Shown here: positions 31,144 to 42,201 of the stretch, piece by piece
Layout: each line of letters opens with the position of its first letter
How positions within the stretch are numbered: the first letter of the stretch is position 1
The notes under the pieces: generated by a model
The model's database searches: none
The model's input: the letters and a program-made list of their open reading frames with translations, nothing else
Told to the model about the DNA's origin: nothing
Source: Craspedostauros australis
Taxonomy: Eukaryota > Bacillariophyta > Bacillariophyceae > Mastogloiales > Achnanthaceae
Direction: 5' to 3'
Length of the DNA stretch: 64,000 nt
NCBI GenBank assembly: GCA_026770025.1
Contig: JAMXDE010000016.1
Coordinates: 930,001 to 994,000, forward strand
Program-made: the position numbers and the translations under genes

Positions 31144-32284
31144 ACAATTGGGTGAATGCTTGCATACCGCAAGGACCCAACAATGAGATGACAATGAAAG
31201 TGCCAATAGTGACTCCGGCTGAGGTTCGATGCTGTTGATATTCCAAGCTCCTCACCCACTCACAGTCACATGCATTCTGTCTTGCTATCCACAACTGAAC
31301 CAAATCATGAAGTGCAAGCTAGCAGTTGTGTGACGAAGTGCATCCCTGCGCCACCTTCTGTACCACATGCACACTTACCATTGTCTTTTCACTGCATGTG
31401 CATGGAAGCATTGAGCCCATGAGTGACTTGGAATGTGCAACACAGCAGTGGACTGATTGCCATTTCCACTTTGCACCATCACCATCGCTCTAACGAATGC
31501 AATCCTGATCATGAGTCAATTGCTTGCCTCTAGAGCTATGGTGTGATGACTGAGCTAGTCATCTGGAGTATTCAATTCCATGACACGTTGGCTTCCCATG
31601 GCCGCTACTGTTAGAACGAAATCGAAGATGGGATTCCGCACCGAAACGTAGAGTGATCAGATCGTTGTTGGGGTGAGGATGAGTGTTTGTATTAGAATGT
31701 TATTCGTATGAGTGGTAGGAATGCTTTCGAGCTCACAAGATTGTATTCTTGGAACTGTGAGCATGAGAGAGACATGACATGGTCTCATGCAATTACAAGT
31801 GAAATTAACACGGAGACAACACGACAAATGTGCGTGTTACTGCGTGAAGAAGAGTTGCAAAAGTCAATGAACAAAAACACCATGGTACCCCGTGTTGTGA
31901 ATTACGTCTTCTCATGATGTTGCTAGTAGTACGATCACACGATTGATTGTATTCACTTGAGAAGGTTGCGGTAAGATTCGCACGTGTCGCACCCAAGACC
32001 TAAGTCTGTCCTGATTGGGCAGAGAGGTTCATCTTGGCAAGAAATCAATTTCCGCGACATTTTGGATCTGTGATTGACGGGAAAACGGTTCTTGCGACGC
32101 GAAATGTGACACAGATTTGACACAACGGATTGTCGACCAAAATATCCGTTCGGAACGGAAAAGGTAAGAAAAGTGGAGATTTCTGATTGGTCGACGGGTG
32201 TCGCTATTGTTAGAGATTTAGCGTTGCGCTGATAGCTACTACAGTGTTCCGCTTTGCTCCTCTTTCCCTTTCTTGGCACCAGTC
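31144..32284. other. Gene-free stretch
   Basis: About 1.1 kb with no open frame over 70 codons that resembles a protein. Somewhat AT-richer than its surroundings. No repeat from elsewhere in the window is visible in it. Confidence 0.5.
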
Positions 32285-32790
32285 TCAGCTGTCCACAGGA
32301 TGACTTGGTGGGGTGCAGAAAATCACCAACATGCCGTGATGAATGTACAAATCAACTTTCCCAGTGCCCTCATCTTCATCCATGACCTTGCACAACTCCA
32401 TCATGGACATTGCAATGCACACATCATCAAATCTGTTGCTCATTGTTCCACCACAAAAAGAGGGCATGAACGCCTCCCATCAGCTGAGGCTTCTGACAAA
32501 ACTTGCTGGAATCTCTGTGGGTAAACAACAAATGTATGTCTTCAGCGACCATCCTCATTGTCGCTTGCCATTCACGCTTGTGGAATGAAGTGGAGTGCAA
32601 CCCCAGCTGCTTTTCATCTTGTTGGCATCACTTCTTCCATTCTCCTTCTTCCATTTCTTCACTGCTGACAGATTGCCCATGCTGGCAGCAGCAAAGATTT
32701 GCTTGTTTGCAACATCTGGAATGTTGAGATGATGGTCAATAGCTGTTGAGGGGTTGCTGGACGGGTGTTGGATGATTGGATGATTGTTTG
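32285..32790 (-). pseudogene. Collapsed copy of the ankyrin-BTB gene
   Basis: On the - strand, 32790-32590 matches the 5' end of the ankyrin-BTB gene (LSAVKKWKKENG against LSVLREWKEQNE), and 32525-32325 matches its 3' end (AMSMMELCKVMDEDEG against AMSMMDLYKIVDENEG). The whole middle, nearly all ankyrin repeats and the BTB core, is missing, so 5' and 3' ends now nearly touch at about 32575. The copy is a host pseudogene made by duplication and a large internal deletion. The 5' match extends upstream of the presumed ATG, consistent with a genomic (not RNA-derived) duplication. Confidence 0.82.
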
Positions 32791-33458
32791 AATGGTTGGA
32801 TGTTGTATGGTGCCTCTTGGCATGGTACAAGCATGGACTCATACCATTCACGGCTCGTCGAGGAGAACCGTCAGTGTGGAATGCAGATCCTCGTCATGTC
32901 CAGGTCTGAGTTGTGCGAAGTGTTGGGTACGAACGAAACGAAATGAGATGGAACGAAGTGGAATAGAGGAAGAGGTGCCGATCTGGACATGTTGAGAAAA
33001 GGGTATCCATGACTGGGAGGACCACCAAAGTTGACGGAACGTGGGTGTGACACGTGTGGAAGAACAAGGAATGCACACCATTCTTTGTTGACAACACACT
33101 AGTCGCAGTCAAGCTAGAAGTATGCGAACAAATCGGAATCCAAACACGGAAATGACCAACACGAAGATCAACCACAAACACGCACATCTCTGGCAGAACA
33201 CAACATCAACATCAACAGATCCGCACACCACAAACCATTTACATTGATTCCACCCGGACCCGTCACCAAGTCAAAACCATTCATACTGGCATAGCATCTA
33301 CAATAGTTCGTATAAAACCGTACGATACATACATACGAAGAGAGAGGACTCGACCTTCTCGATACCCATATTTGTACATCGCACAGTCGCAGCTGTCCAA
33401 GCCTCAACTCAACAACAAAGAGCAGATCGTTGCGAGTACGGATCGCCGTCAACGCAGC
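32791..33458. other. Intergenic, promoter side of ankyrin gene 4
   Basis: Holds the TATA-like box listed separately and the probable 5' leader of ankyrin gene 4. No other gene seen. Confidence 0.5.
33311..33317 (+). promoter_or_regulatory. TATA-like box of ankyrin gene 4
   Basis: TATAAAA lies 148 bp ahead of the spliced start at 33459. Its context (CGTATAAAACCG) resembles that of the box before ankyrin gene 1 (CATATAAAACGC), which supports common descent of the two promoters or a shared core-promoter type. Confidence 0.45.
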
Positions 33459-36021
33459 ATGGATCTCCCCTTCCCACGATCTTTCAACTTACCGAGCTAC
33501 TCACTTCCGCGCATACCCAGGCGCATACCCAGGCGCATACCCAGGCGCATACCCATTCGCATGGACATGCTCATGCGCGGGCCCATGTGAGTGCACTGCT
33601 TGTACTCGCACTTGCCCTTGTGCTGGCGTCTACCGAAATGGATGCGTGCATGTGCCAACACATGAAACGTGGTAGCTGCGTGGCTGCGGGGATGGTGGTA
33701 TCCTCCCTTGCATGAACGACTTGACGTCGACCCTCCTGCCTGAAAACCAGTATTACCATTTGTTCCCCTGCCTCTTGATCGCACCTGTGTGCATTCGTAC
33801 TCGTGCATGTGAACTCACAGACTGAGCGCACATGACACTGCCATCTGCTTCTACTTGCCATACACTCATGTTGACGCAACCCACCCTCTCTTCCATCCAA
33901 CTCTGCATGTATCCGCTGGGGCATATTCTCTGTTCTACGATGCAATCAAAATGAATTTGGATTGGAAACAGTGATGACATCAATGACAGATGGCTTGTGC
34001 GATTGTACAAAGCATGTAATAGGAACGACTTGGCATCGGTGCAGGCCTTGGTCGAATCATGCGAGGAGGGCACACTTTGTGATATTGTGCACGAAGTTAG
34101 AGATACACCACTCCATCGTGCTTCCTATCATGGAAACATGGCCATTGTGAAGTCCTTGGTGGAGTCTGATCGAATCAAGGTGGATGTCAACCTCCAGGAT
34201 CGCTTTGGAATGACAGCAATCCATTGTGCTTGTGAAAATGGACACACGGCTATCGTGAAGTATCTGATGGAATCTGACCGCGTTCATGTGGATTTCAACA
34301 TTCCAGACAGGGATGGCAATACTCCAATTCACATTGCGTCCGAGCATGGATACAGAGATACCATTGAGTACTTCATGCAATCTGATCAAAGCAATGTGGA
34401 TGTCAATGCCCGAAACAAAGAAGGGCAGACATTGCTCCATCTCGCTTGCAGGAGCGGAAAGAGAGATCTTGTTGAGTACTTGATGGAATCTGATCGAATC
34501 CACTTCATCATGGATGATACCGATGGCAACAGCTTACTCCACCATGCCTGCAAAAAAGGTCGGATCGATGTGCTGAAGTACTTGGTGCAATGTCTCCAAG
34601 TTGATGCCGCTGCCAACATCAACAAGCAGAACAACAAAGGTGACACGCCTTTGTATGCAGCATGTGAGGAGATGGAGATCAGCTGCGTTCGATACCTGGT
34701 GGAATCAGATGATATCAGTGACAATGTCAATCTCAACATTCGCAACAGCGATGGTGATACACTTCTCCACCTGGTTTGTTACACAGGCTGGCGTGGTTCT
34801 GAGGATATGATTGCGTATCTGGTCCAGTGTGACAAAATTGACACAGACAACCACATTCGCACCCAAAACAATGACGGTGACACACCATTGCATCGCCTTT
34901 GCTATTACGGTAGCCGTCGCTTCTTACCTTGCTTGAAGCTGTTGCTGGAAGAGTACCAACCCAACAATGACAACAATGAAGACAACAGCAACAGCGAGTT
35001 GAGTATCGATGACATATTCAAGATTCAAAACAGGCATGGGAATACGCCTCTCCATGTTGCATACAAGCGTCAGGAACGCGACGCCATTGATTACCTGCTC
35101 AAGTCGTCCAAGATCAACAGCAGTTTCAACATCCAGAACCATGACGGTGACACACCTCTCCATGTTGCTTGCGAGCATCAGGAACGCGACGTCATTGAGT
35201 CCATGCTCCAGTCGTCGAAGACCAACAGCAGCTCCTACATCCAGAACCATGATGGTGACACACCTGTGCACCTCGCCTTCCGCAGAGGTCGTTTCGTCCT
35301 GTTGGATGATACCACCAGACTCACCCACCTCTTCGAATTCATCCAACACCAACTCATCCCCACCACCAACCTCAGCGATCTCTCCCATCTCAACAATCGT
35401 GTAGGAGATACAGTCATCACCAAACGATTGATAGAAGAGGCCAAACCAATTGCAAACATCCAGAATCGTGCTGGGAACACGCTTCTACATCTTGCATGCA
35501 TGAACAAGGACAGTGAAATGTCCATCCTTCAGCAGTTGGTGGGACATGACTCAGTAGACGCAACGCTTCAGAATAGTGATGGTAAAACTCCGTTGCATTG
35601 CATCTGCTGCGCCGACACTGGTACCGGAAGCGATACCGGAAGTGATGTCGGAAGCGACGCCAACGACCGTGATGACTGTCTGGAGAAGATCAAGCTGCTG
35701 ATTGAATCGAGCAACGTGACGGTGGATGTGAACATGATGAACAATGGCGGAGACACAGTCCTTCACTGTGCGGTCAAGAATGACCTGGTGACAGTGGTCG
35801 AGTATCTGATGATGTTGGAAGAGATCGATGTTCATGTGCAAAACAAAGCTGGCAATACGGCATTGGAGTGTGCACAGGAGGCAACCCATGATGCGAAGAT
35901 CTTGGATTTGCTTGAATCGAGGCTGGCTCACCATCCCACCGCGAAGAGGGATCGGCCGCCCTGCAGTCCCGACATGTCTATGGAAGGTGAGATAGAGACA
36001 AAGACAAAACGGCAATGGTAA
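33459..36021 (+). CDS. Ankyrin-repeat protein 4, two exons, (IPRR)n leader
   Basis: Exon 1 is 33459-33586 and exon 2 is 33972-36021; the 385-bp intron has a GTGAGT donor and an AACAG acceptor, and the phases fit, giving 725 residues. I infer exon 1 because exon 2 alone has no ATG before its first ankyrin repeat. Exon 1 encodes MDLPFPRSFNLPSYSL and then a basic repeat of IPRR units. Exon 2 holds about 15 ankyrin repeats, many long and irregular (QTLLHLACRSGKRDLVEYL, DTPLHVACEHQERDVIESM), with Asn/Asp-rich insertions, and a basic C-terminal tail (PTAKRDRPP, ETKTKRQW) that could be a nuclear localisation signal. Function is probably scaffold or adaptor. Copy B of the dispersed repeat follows about 170 bp downstream. 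Confidence 0.8.
33509..33554 (+). repeat. 12-bp tandem repeat inside exon 1 of ankyrin gene 4
   Basis: Nearly four copies of GCGCATACCCAG. Twelve bases keep the frame, so each unit adds IPRR to the protein. Confidence 0.9.
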
Positions 36022-36189
36022 GGTATAATATATAATGTTCTATTATGTTATATGATATAAGAGTTGGTCTGAAATGCCGTGCCGTGTCTTTTGCTGCTAG
36101 TCGTTGGATACCTCCAGAGTACTCGACTCCAAACTCTACTTGGAAGTGCTCGCCCCATGTTCGCCCGCAGCACATTGAATCAGTCCGTG

Positions 36190-38215
36190 CGCAGAGGACC
36201 AACGCATGTCGCCAATGTGGAAAGAATGGAAGTTCCGCGACGTGCAAAATGGTGTGCCGACGTACGTAGCCTCCTACAGCAATGTCTCGTTATTCTACCA
36301 ACCATCATGGTCTACGTCTGTATTTCTCTTGATGCACTTGCCGCGTTCGGCCCTTCTTCATCCCACCCGATTCCCAGCCTGGCACTGGCACTGGCATCAA
36401 CTTCGTATGTGACCGATGGGCGATGATGTGCTGCGGCTTCGTTGACACCAGCTGAGTTTGTGCCGCACCTGTTGGTCCGGTGGATCAATGCAATTGATGC
36501 TATGAAGCACGGTTTCATGTGTTGTCGCCAGCATTTGTTGCAGACACCTCGCTGCCTTGCTGCCTTGCGGGGGCGACCGCGTGCAGGAGGCTGCGATTCC
36601 CAAAGCCTGTCGCTGCAGTGCGTGATGCTGACGCGATGTGTGCTTGTGTTTGTGTGCCTTTCCATGGAAGCGCATTGACCCGGAAGTCCAGCACTGTGGT
36701 CTGACACCGTCATCTCCCATCAACTCCATTCGTTATGATCGCATCGAATGCCGATCAGAGCATCAGCCTGGACGCTTTGCTACCGCAACTGTTGGTCCTC
36801 ATGGATGTTGATGCCTCATTGTATTGTCCCGCTGTACATCATAGGTATGCTCATGGTGTGAAGGGATGCGGTACGAGGAAGATGGTGAACAGATGTGGGT
36901 TCCTTGTCAGCTGTTGCATCATGGCGCTGCCGATGTCGCCTCTCATTTCTGACCATTGCGGTCGGTGGCCATCGTCGAACGGGGTTGCACAACAACAGAA
37001 TGGTGACCGTGTTTCTCTGTGATCGTGTTTGTGTGTGTCGTCATCACTCACAAACCAATTCCACAATCGTGACAAATTGAAGTGCGTCACCCAAACACGA
37101 TCAACCACGGATGACAGGCAGACGATTGAAGCGCGCCAAAAATTCTTGACATCACCGAAAACAACGAACTGCTGATGTTGATGTCACACAGAACAACTAC
37201 TCAACGACTATGGCAATACATGTACTCGTTCTGTGGAAGAGATCATGGCTGTACTTGCGTACGACTACGTGAATTGATGAAGGTGTCAGCCAGCGTATCA
37301 TACGTACACAGACATGACCAGTAAAGCAATGCATGGGGGAACCAAGCAGCCACGCACAACGTCGCATGCCGAAAAGGATGGACGAAGGCGACCATGGCAA
37401 TAGATGGAGATGATGATGATATTGATGATGACGAAGAATGGGAAGTGGTGGTGAAGAGCGATCGCAAACGTATCGCATCGATCGGCGACATCAGAAAGGA
37501 AGATACCAAGGCAATTGCATAGGTAAACAATCACATGAACAATCGCAGTACCAACAACGGTGCCAACAACAGTGGTGAGAGACGCCATGGTTCCGGGATA
37601 AGCCCTGGATTCGAGTGATCAGCAACAACGCCCACGCTGGATGCGCCGTCGGCAGCTGAGACTCAATACCTGCTAGACGAGTGCATTCATGATGAGATCG
37701 GACGCAGCAACTTCTTCGGGGCCTGTAAGCACCAGCTGTTAGGAGATACTCCTTCTATTACGCCACCACTGCACGCATCATTGCCTCCAACGCCTGCTCA
37801 TGCTGAAGCTCAAAGCGATGCATCGCAGCCACAACTGCAAACGATGAGATGGAGGCACTGTGTCATCAGACCCACAAGTCGGGGAAATCATCTGTTACGG
37901 CATCAGCAACTTTTCCCATGGCTCGTCATCCTTGCCGGCTGCATCTGGAGCCATGTGGCAGCTGGCGTGCGCTTGCGCCTTGCGTGATACCACCCAAAAA
38001 CGGCGTCATCAACAACAAGCCGACAGTCGCGATACATCCGGATCCGTCAAGTTGCAGCAGAATGCTGCAATCTATGCATGATACCCATGGAGTCCACCAT
38101 CCTTTGCCGCACAACTCGTTTCACATCACCGGAATCAAACGAACGCAGAGACCATATGATTGGCGATACTGACGAGAACGACAGCGGTGGCCGGACAATC
38201 TTATTCTTACCACAT
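36190..38215. repeat. Dispersed repeat / dead gene, copy B (longest copy)
   Basis: About 2 kb. The left half (36210-37045) matches copy A (10880-11613 plus 16906-17070); the right half (37008-38215) matches copy C (26214-27345). So A and C are different parts of one longer unit whose fullest version is here. Protein-like pieces in several + frames include DEEWEVVVKSD, YLLDECIHDEIGRSNFFGA and GISNFSHGSSSLPAASGAMW, but no long frame joins them. The text reads like a decayed gene with several shifts. No family recognised. Confidence 0.7.
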
Positions 38216-38268
38216 TTGCAATACGGTCAGCACCAAGCAGTGGACAGTTTGGAGACCCTTCATCAGTG

Positions 38269-38631
38269 ATGGTTTTCCCGAAGAACAAATCGGCGAGCAA
38301 GAACCATACCATGGGCGAAGACTTGGACGAAGATGATAACAATCTTGGGCGGCTCGACAAGCGGCAGCTGCTGCCCAAACTTTTGGAAGACGCGGGGACC
38401 GTTGGGGCACTGGAACACAAGGCACAAGAAGAATTCTCGCAGCAGCTCTTGCCCATTGGCAAGATTGTTGGTGCGGATGATCGCAAATAGAAAGCCAAGT
38501 ACTTCGGCGTCAACGGGCAGCAGTTGCAATCTTCCTGCAACAAAGCCGCGCTTGATGATGGCATCAAGGAACATAGAAAATTGAAGAAGACTGGAGGATT
38601 ATCCATGGAGGAGCTCAAGCCGAAGAAGTAA
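38269..38631 (+). pseudogene. Small unidentified gene or gene relic with one in-frame TAG
   Basis: From the ATG at 38269 the frame encodes an acidic, protein-like sequence (MVFPKNKSASKNHTMGED, NLGRLDKRQLLPKLLEDAG, EFSQQLLPIGKIVGADDRK) to a TAG at 38488-38490, then continues in the same frame for 46 more codons of equally protein-like text (KAKYFGVNGQQLQSSC, LKKTGGLSMEELKPKK) to TAA at 38631. This is most simply a gene recently killed by one stop, or the C-terminal end of the dead gene in copy B, which ends just upstream. No family recognised. Confidence 0.45.
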
Positions 38632-39185
38632 CAATGGCATACTCTCTCCAGAGCAGTAACCTTTGGATACGCGCATGTATGTAATATTGTTTAATATCTG
38701 CAGAGGAGATGGAACGAAACAGTTGCACTCTACTCTGCGGCGAGAGGAAGACCATGGTGAACATGTGTGCCAAGTGGTGTTAATTGTATGTATAATCGTT
38801 AGTGGCATCTGCCCATGTTCGATGGCTTGTTCGGGCTTCCTCTGTATTGAATGCTCTCGCACAGACGCGTCGGCGCATACTGGACGCGGTGGTTCATCTC
38901 GAATGGGATAGAGCAGGAACGGATGTGGAGTATGGTATGCCATGCATGCAATGAGGTGCATTCCATTCCACGGGCGACAACATTCCAAGACGAGGGAAAT
39001 CAGATGGAGAGCAATGTTGGGGGATGTTTGTCACACGAAATAGCATTCTCCGCTCGTAATCGGTGGGGAAGACTCGTACGGAGTTGGGCGCATGCCGCTT
39101 TGCCTGCTGCAGAGATCCACAATCGAACTCGCCCGACCTGCCTCTCGAGCTTGCAATACGGGCGGACTCAACAATCGCAACCTCG
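38632..39185. other. Intergenic, no feature seen
   Basis: About 550 bp between the small relic (+) and the LRR-like gene (-). Short frames only. Confidence 0.5.
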
Positions 39186-40709
39186 TCAAGTGCTTCTCAC
39201 GCACGGCCGTTTCCGGCTGGCATCTTCGCGGGCATGCAATTCGCAGGAGATCCCGATGGATCTCTTTGCATCGTCTGCGATTCGTTGTTGAGGGGCACTG
39301 CCAGCGAGGGCCATTTCTGCGAATCGCGCAACGCCGAGCTCGCGCAAGACGAAGTGGATCTGATCAACAGAGTCCTTGCTGATCGTCTCGATGGCGGTGA
39401 TGAGATCGAGCGGGGTGATGCTCTCGTAGCTTTTGTCCAGGACCCCCTTCATGGCGTTATTCACGGTGGGGTAGAACGCGAACTTCTTCTTGTCATGATC
39501 TGTCGGGCCGATGATGCCTATGCAGCTCGACATCCATTCGCTCATGATCGTGCCGGTGGCTTCGTCTCTGTTGTGACCTCGCGATCTGCCGATTGCAGAC
39601 CAATGGCCCACGACGATCTCCCTCGCCGGTTTGACCTTGGCCAACGATTCCAGGATGAACTTCCATGTGCACATGGACGCTCCATCGTTCATCGCGGGGT
39701 CCCACGAACAGTCCACGAAGTTCAAGTCGTTGAGGTGTATGCGCTGGAGTTTCGGCATGCGCGGCAACGTCGACCCCAGAATCTTCCACGTCTTCCAATG
39801 GACCCAATATCCGTCGCCGTCGCGGGCGTTGCGGAGTTCCAAGGACTCCAGGTGCGGCAATGTCTCCAATGCTTTGATCGTTTTGGGGAACTGGTAGAAT
39901 GGATTGATGGTCAACGACCGAAAGGTCGGCTTCGGCATGGCCTCCACGAGCTGGAGCCAGCACGTGTCAACAAGACCAGGCAGCTCTGGGTGGTAGAGCG
40001 AGTCGCGTCCGCTGGAACCGACGCTCAAGATGAGTCGTCGAATTGCGAAGGATGTCAGACCGTCGCAGAACTTGGTCCATTCGCCATTCTCCCGAAGACC
40101 GCGCGCTGCACGGATGTTATTGGACAATCGAAAGTGCACGGTAAGCGCAACAACCTTCGATGCTTCCTTGTCTGCTACATTCGGGCTTGTAGTTGTTGAT
40201 GCTGGCGTCGACACAGGCGCGGGCGATGAGGTTGTTGCTGTTGCGGACGTTGCTGTGCAAGTGCGTTGCAGTTTGCTCTGGTGCTGATGCCGTTCTGCGG
40301 CAAGGGATGATGCTGGTGTGGACATCGATGCTGGTTTGTGTGTGGTTGCTGCACCGTGCGAGGACTGACGGTGGATGTATGTCACCATGTCCTCGACGCA
40401 ATCAAACTCCATCCCTGGCCCCCAGCTCTTTTGCTCCGTCTGCGGACGCGTGAGGAAAGTTGCGATGAAACCGCCAGTCTCCTCGTCGCTTTCATCCTCG
40501 ACCACACTTCTGGCTGCACCGGCTCCTGCATTTGCAGCTGGTGCTTGCGCTTGTGCTGCGCTGGCCTGATTCTGCGGTGTGGCTGTGGAGACGGACGGCA
40601 GAATCGAAATTCGGATGTGTTGCACGTCTTCACGATCTTCGCCTTTGCCGATGGACGAAACGCGGGAGCCCACGGGACTCGGTGGTGTGATGTGGACTTG
40701 GAACTTCAT
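39186..40709 (-). CDS. Leucine-rich-repeat-like protein of unknown function
   Basis: 507 residues in one exon from MKFQVHITPPSP. The first about 190 residues are low-complexity, rich in A, T, S and Q. From about residue 195 there is a leucine-rich pattern of irregular repeats (FRSLTINPFYQFPKTIKAL, LPHLESLELRNARDGDGY, MPKLQRIHLNDLNFVDCSW), like the RNI-type LRR proteins common in diatoms and other stramenopiles. No F-box is evident at the start. The C-terminal 120 residues have no repeats and end in a basic tail (RKRPCVRST). Role probably protein binding. It is divergent from the DinB-like gene. Confidence 0.7.
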   Translation of the reverse strand: MKFQVHITPPSPVGSRVSSIGKGEDREDVQHIRISILPSVSTATPQNQASAAQAQAPAANAGAGAARSVVEDESDEETGGFIATFLTRPQTEQKSWGPGMEFDCVEDMVTYIHRQSSHGAATTHKPASMSTPASSLAAERHQHQSKLQRTCTATSATATTSSPAPVSTPASTTTSPNVADKEASKVVALTVHFRLSNNIRAARGLRENGEWTKFCDGLTSFAIRRLILSVGSSGRDSLYHPELPGLVDTCWLQLVEAMPKPTFRSLTINPFYQFPKTIKALETLPHLESLELRNARDGDGYWVHWKTWKILGSTLPRMPKLQRIHLNDLNFVDCSWDPAMNDGASMCTWKFILESLAKVKPAREIVVGHWSAIGRSRGHNRDEATGTIMSEWMSSCIGIIGPTDHDKKKFAFYPTVNNAMKGVLDKSYESITPLDLITAIETISKDSVDQIHFVLRELGVARFAEMALAGSAPQQRIADDAKRSIGISCELHAREDASRKRPCVRST

Positions 40710-41356
40710 CGTGGCGGCTGTCGCTTGCAGAGCAGATGCGGATGGTATAATATACTTACTCTCTCTTATCTCTCTAGGGACGACAATGGAGATGTTGAAG
40801 ATGTTTGTGTTGTGTTGTCAGAGGATTCCCACCAGCATCGCCATCGCCACTGTCAGGGCCGAAGTTCTGGGAATGACGTCGTGGGTGGTGTCAACACGAA
40901 GAACAAGACAGGATTGCGCCAACGGAAGCACAAGAACAGCAGAATCGGAGCCGAGAGAAGAACCAAACAGAACACAAGTGAGAAATCGTCACATTTTTTC
41001 ACGTTCTGCGCTGTGACATAGGTACTTGCAAATACAGACAGAGCATTTTCAGCCTAATTGTGAGGGGGTATGGCCTGAATTGCTTCGCCACATCACGCAA
41101 TTTAGGCTGAATCAAATAGCTCTTCAGATTTGGATCATCATCTTTCTCGTTCCGTTTCGCAGAATCCAAAATTCACGACAGGCACAAGAGAGAGGAAAGC
41201 ATCGCTTTGTGCACCCACGACCAGGGAGTTGGCGAGAGAGGTGCCTATTCAACGACAGGCAACGACCAGCGATACCACCACACACTACCTTCAAGAGTAT
41301 AATACTCAAGTTCCGCCATTCTGTCATTGCATCGCCATCCCTCCCAAACCACCATC
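40710..41356. other. Divergent intergenic region, LRR-like (-) and DinB-like (+) genes
   Basis: About 650 bp that should carry both promoters. A GGTATAATATAC box at about 40743-40754 lies 35 bp upstream of the LRR-like ATG. An imperfect inverted pair, AGCCTAATTGTGAGG and AATTTAGGCTGAATC, spans 41051-41112. Confidence 0.45.
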
Positions 41357-41983
41357 ATGACCTCGCCGCACGCATGCGCAGCTTCCATCGAGGCACTTTG
41401 CAAGCTGAACCGGCAGCTCCTCAAACAGAAGCTCGGTCTGATGGACGTGCTGAGATCACGATTCGGGCTTGCCGAAGCTGCTGCGCTGTACAAGACCCAA
41501 TGCCCCATCGTCCATGCCTCGGTGGGGCAGCACATCCGGCATTCCATGGACCACATCCAGCTCGCCGTCGAGGCAGCGAGAGATTACGGCGTCGATGGTG
41601 TCGATCCGGTTCACTACGATCTGCGCAGACGAGGCGGTGATGACGAGCATGATATCGACGCGGCCGAAGCAAGGATCGAAGGCGTCCTCGCTGCCATCGA
41701 TGACGTAGCGGCGCGCGGCAGTGCAGATCCAACGATCCCGCAAGAGACGCTGTTGACGCCACAATCACGTCTCGACGTTCAATTCATGCTGTCGTCGGAT
41801 CCAGACGAGTTTGGCATGACCACGTCGATTGGACGCGAACTTGGATTCGTGGCGCATCATGCGATTCATCACTTGGCTCTCGTCAGGATAATCTCTGTCA
41901 ACACGCTGGGTTTGGCTTCCGAGGACCTGCCGGCAGGCTTCGGGCGGGCACCCAGCACGCAGGAATTCGACAACAGGCGATAG
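41357..41983 (+). CDS. DinB-like (four-helix metal-binding) protein
   Basis: 208 residues from MTSPHACAASIEAL; the frame opens earlier at 41327 but the second ATG has the better context. The fold of DinB/YfiT-like proteins is suggested by the histidine pattern: an early helix with SVGQHIRHSMDHIQLAV and a late helix with GFVAHHAIHHLALVRIIS, which would supply the usual three His metal ligands, and a C-terminal APSTQEF close to the APST motif of bacterial relatives. Bacterial members bind Ni or Zn and often act as thiol-dependent transferases; substrate here is unknown. The family is mostly bacterial, so an old horizontal transfer is possible. Confidence 0.7.
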   Translation: MTSPHACAASIEALCKLNRQLLKQKLGLMDVLRSRFGLAEAAALYKTQCPIVHASVGQHIRHSMDHIQLAVEAARDYGVDGVDPVHYDLRRRGGDDEHDIDAAEARIEGVLAAIDDVAARGSADPTIPQETLLTPQSRLDVQFMLSSDPDEFGMTTSIGRELGFVAHHAIHHLALVRIISVNTLGLASEDLPAGFGRAPSTQEFDNRR

Positions 41984-42201
41984 AAGCATTTCACTTGGGG
42001 CATACTGATACGTAATCACTACAAAAGACTACTGCATACATGTATCCGCGCACGTATGGATAAGGAGTGCTTGGAGTCTTGGTTTGTGTTGTCCCTTCAC
42101 AGGTGACACCACTTTTCTGCAAGGTCTTCGAACCACTCCAAACAAGTGTAATCAGTTCGGTTCGGTTTGCTCTTGTTCTGTTATGCGCGCCCGCCACCTC
42201 C

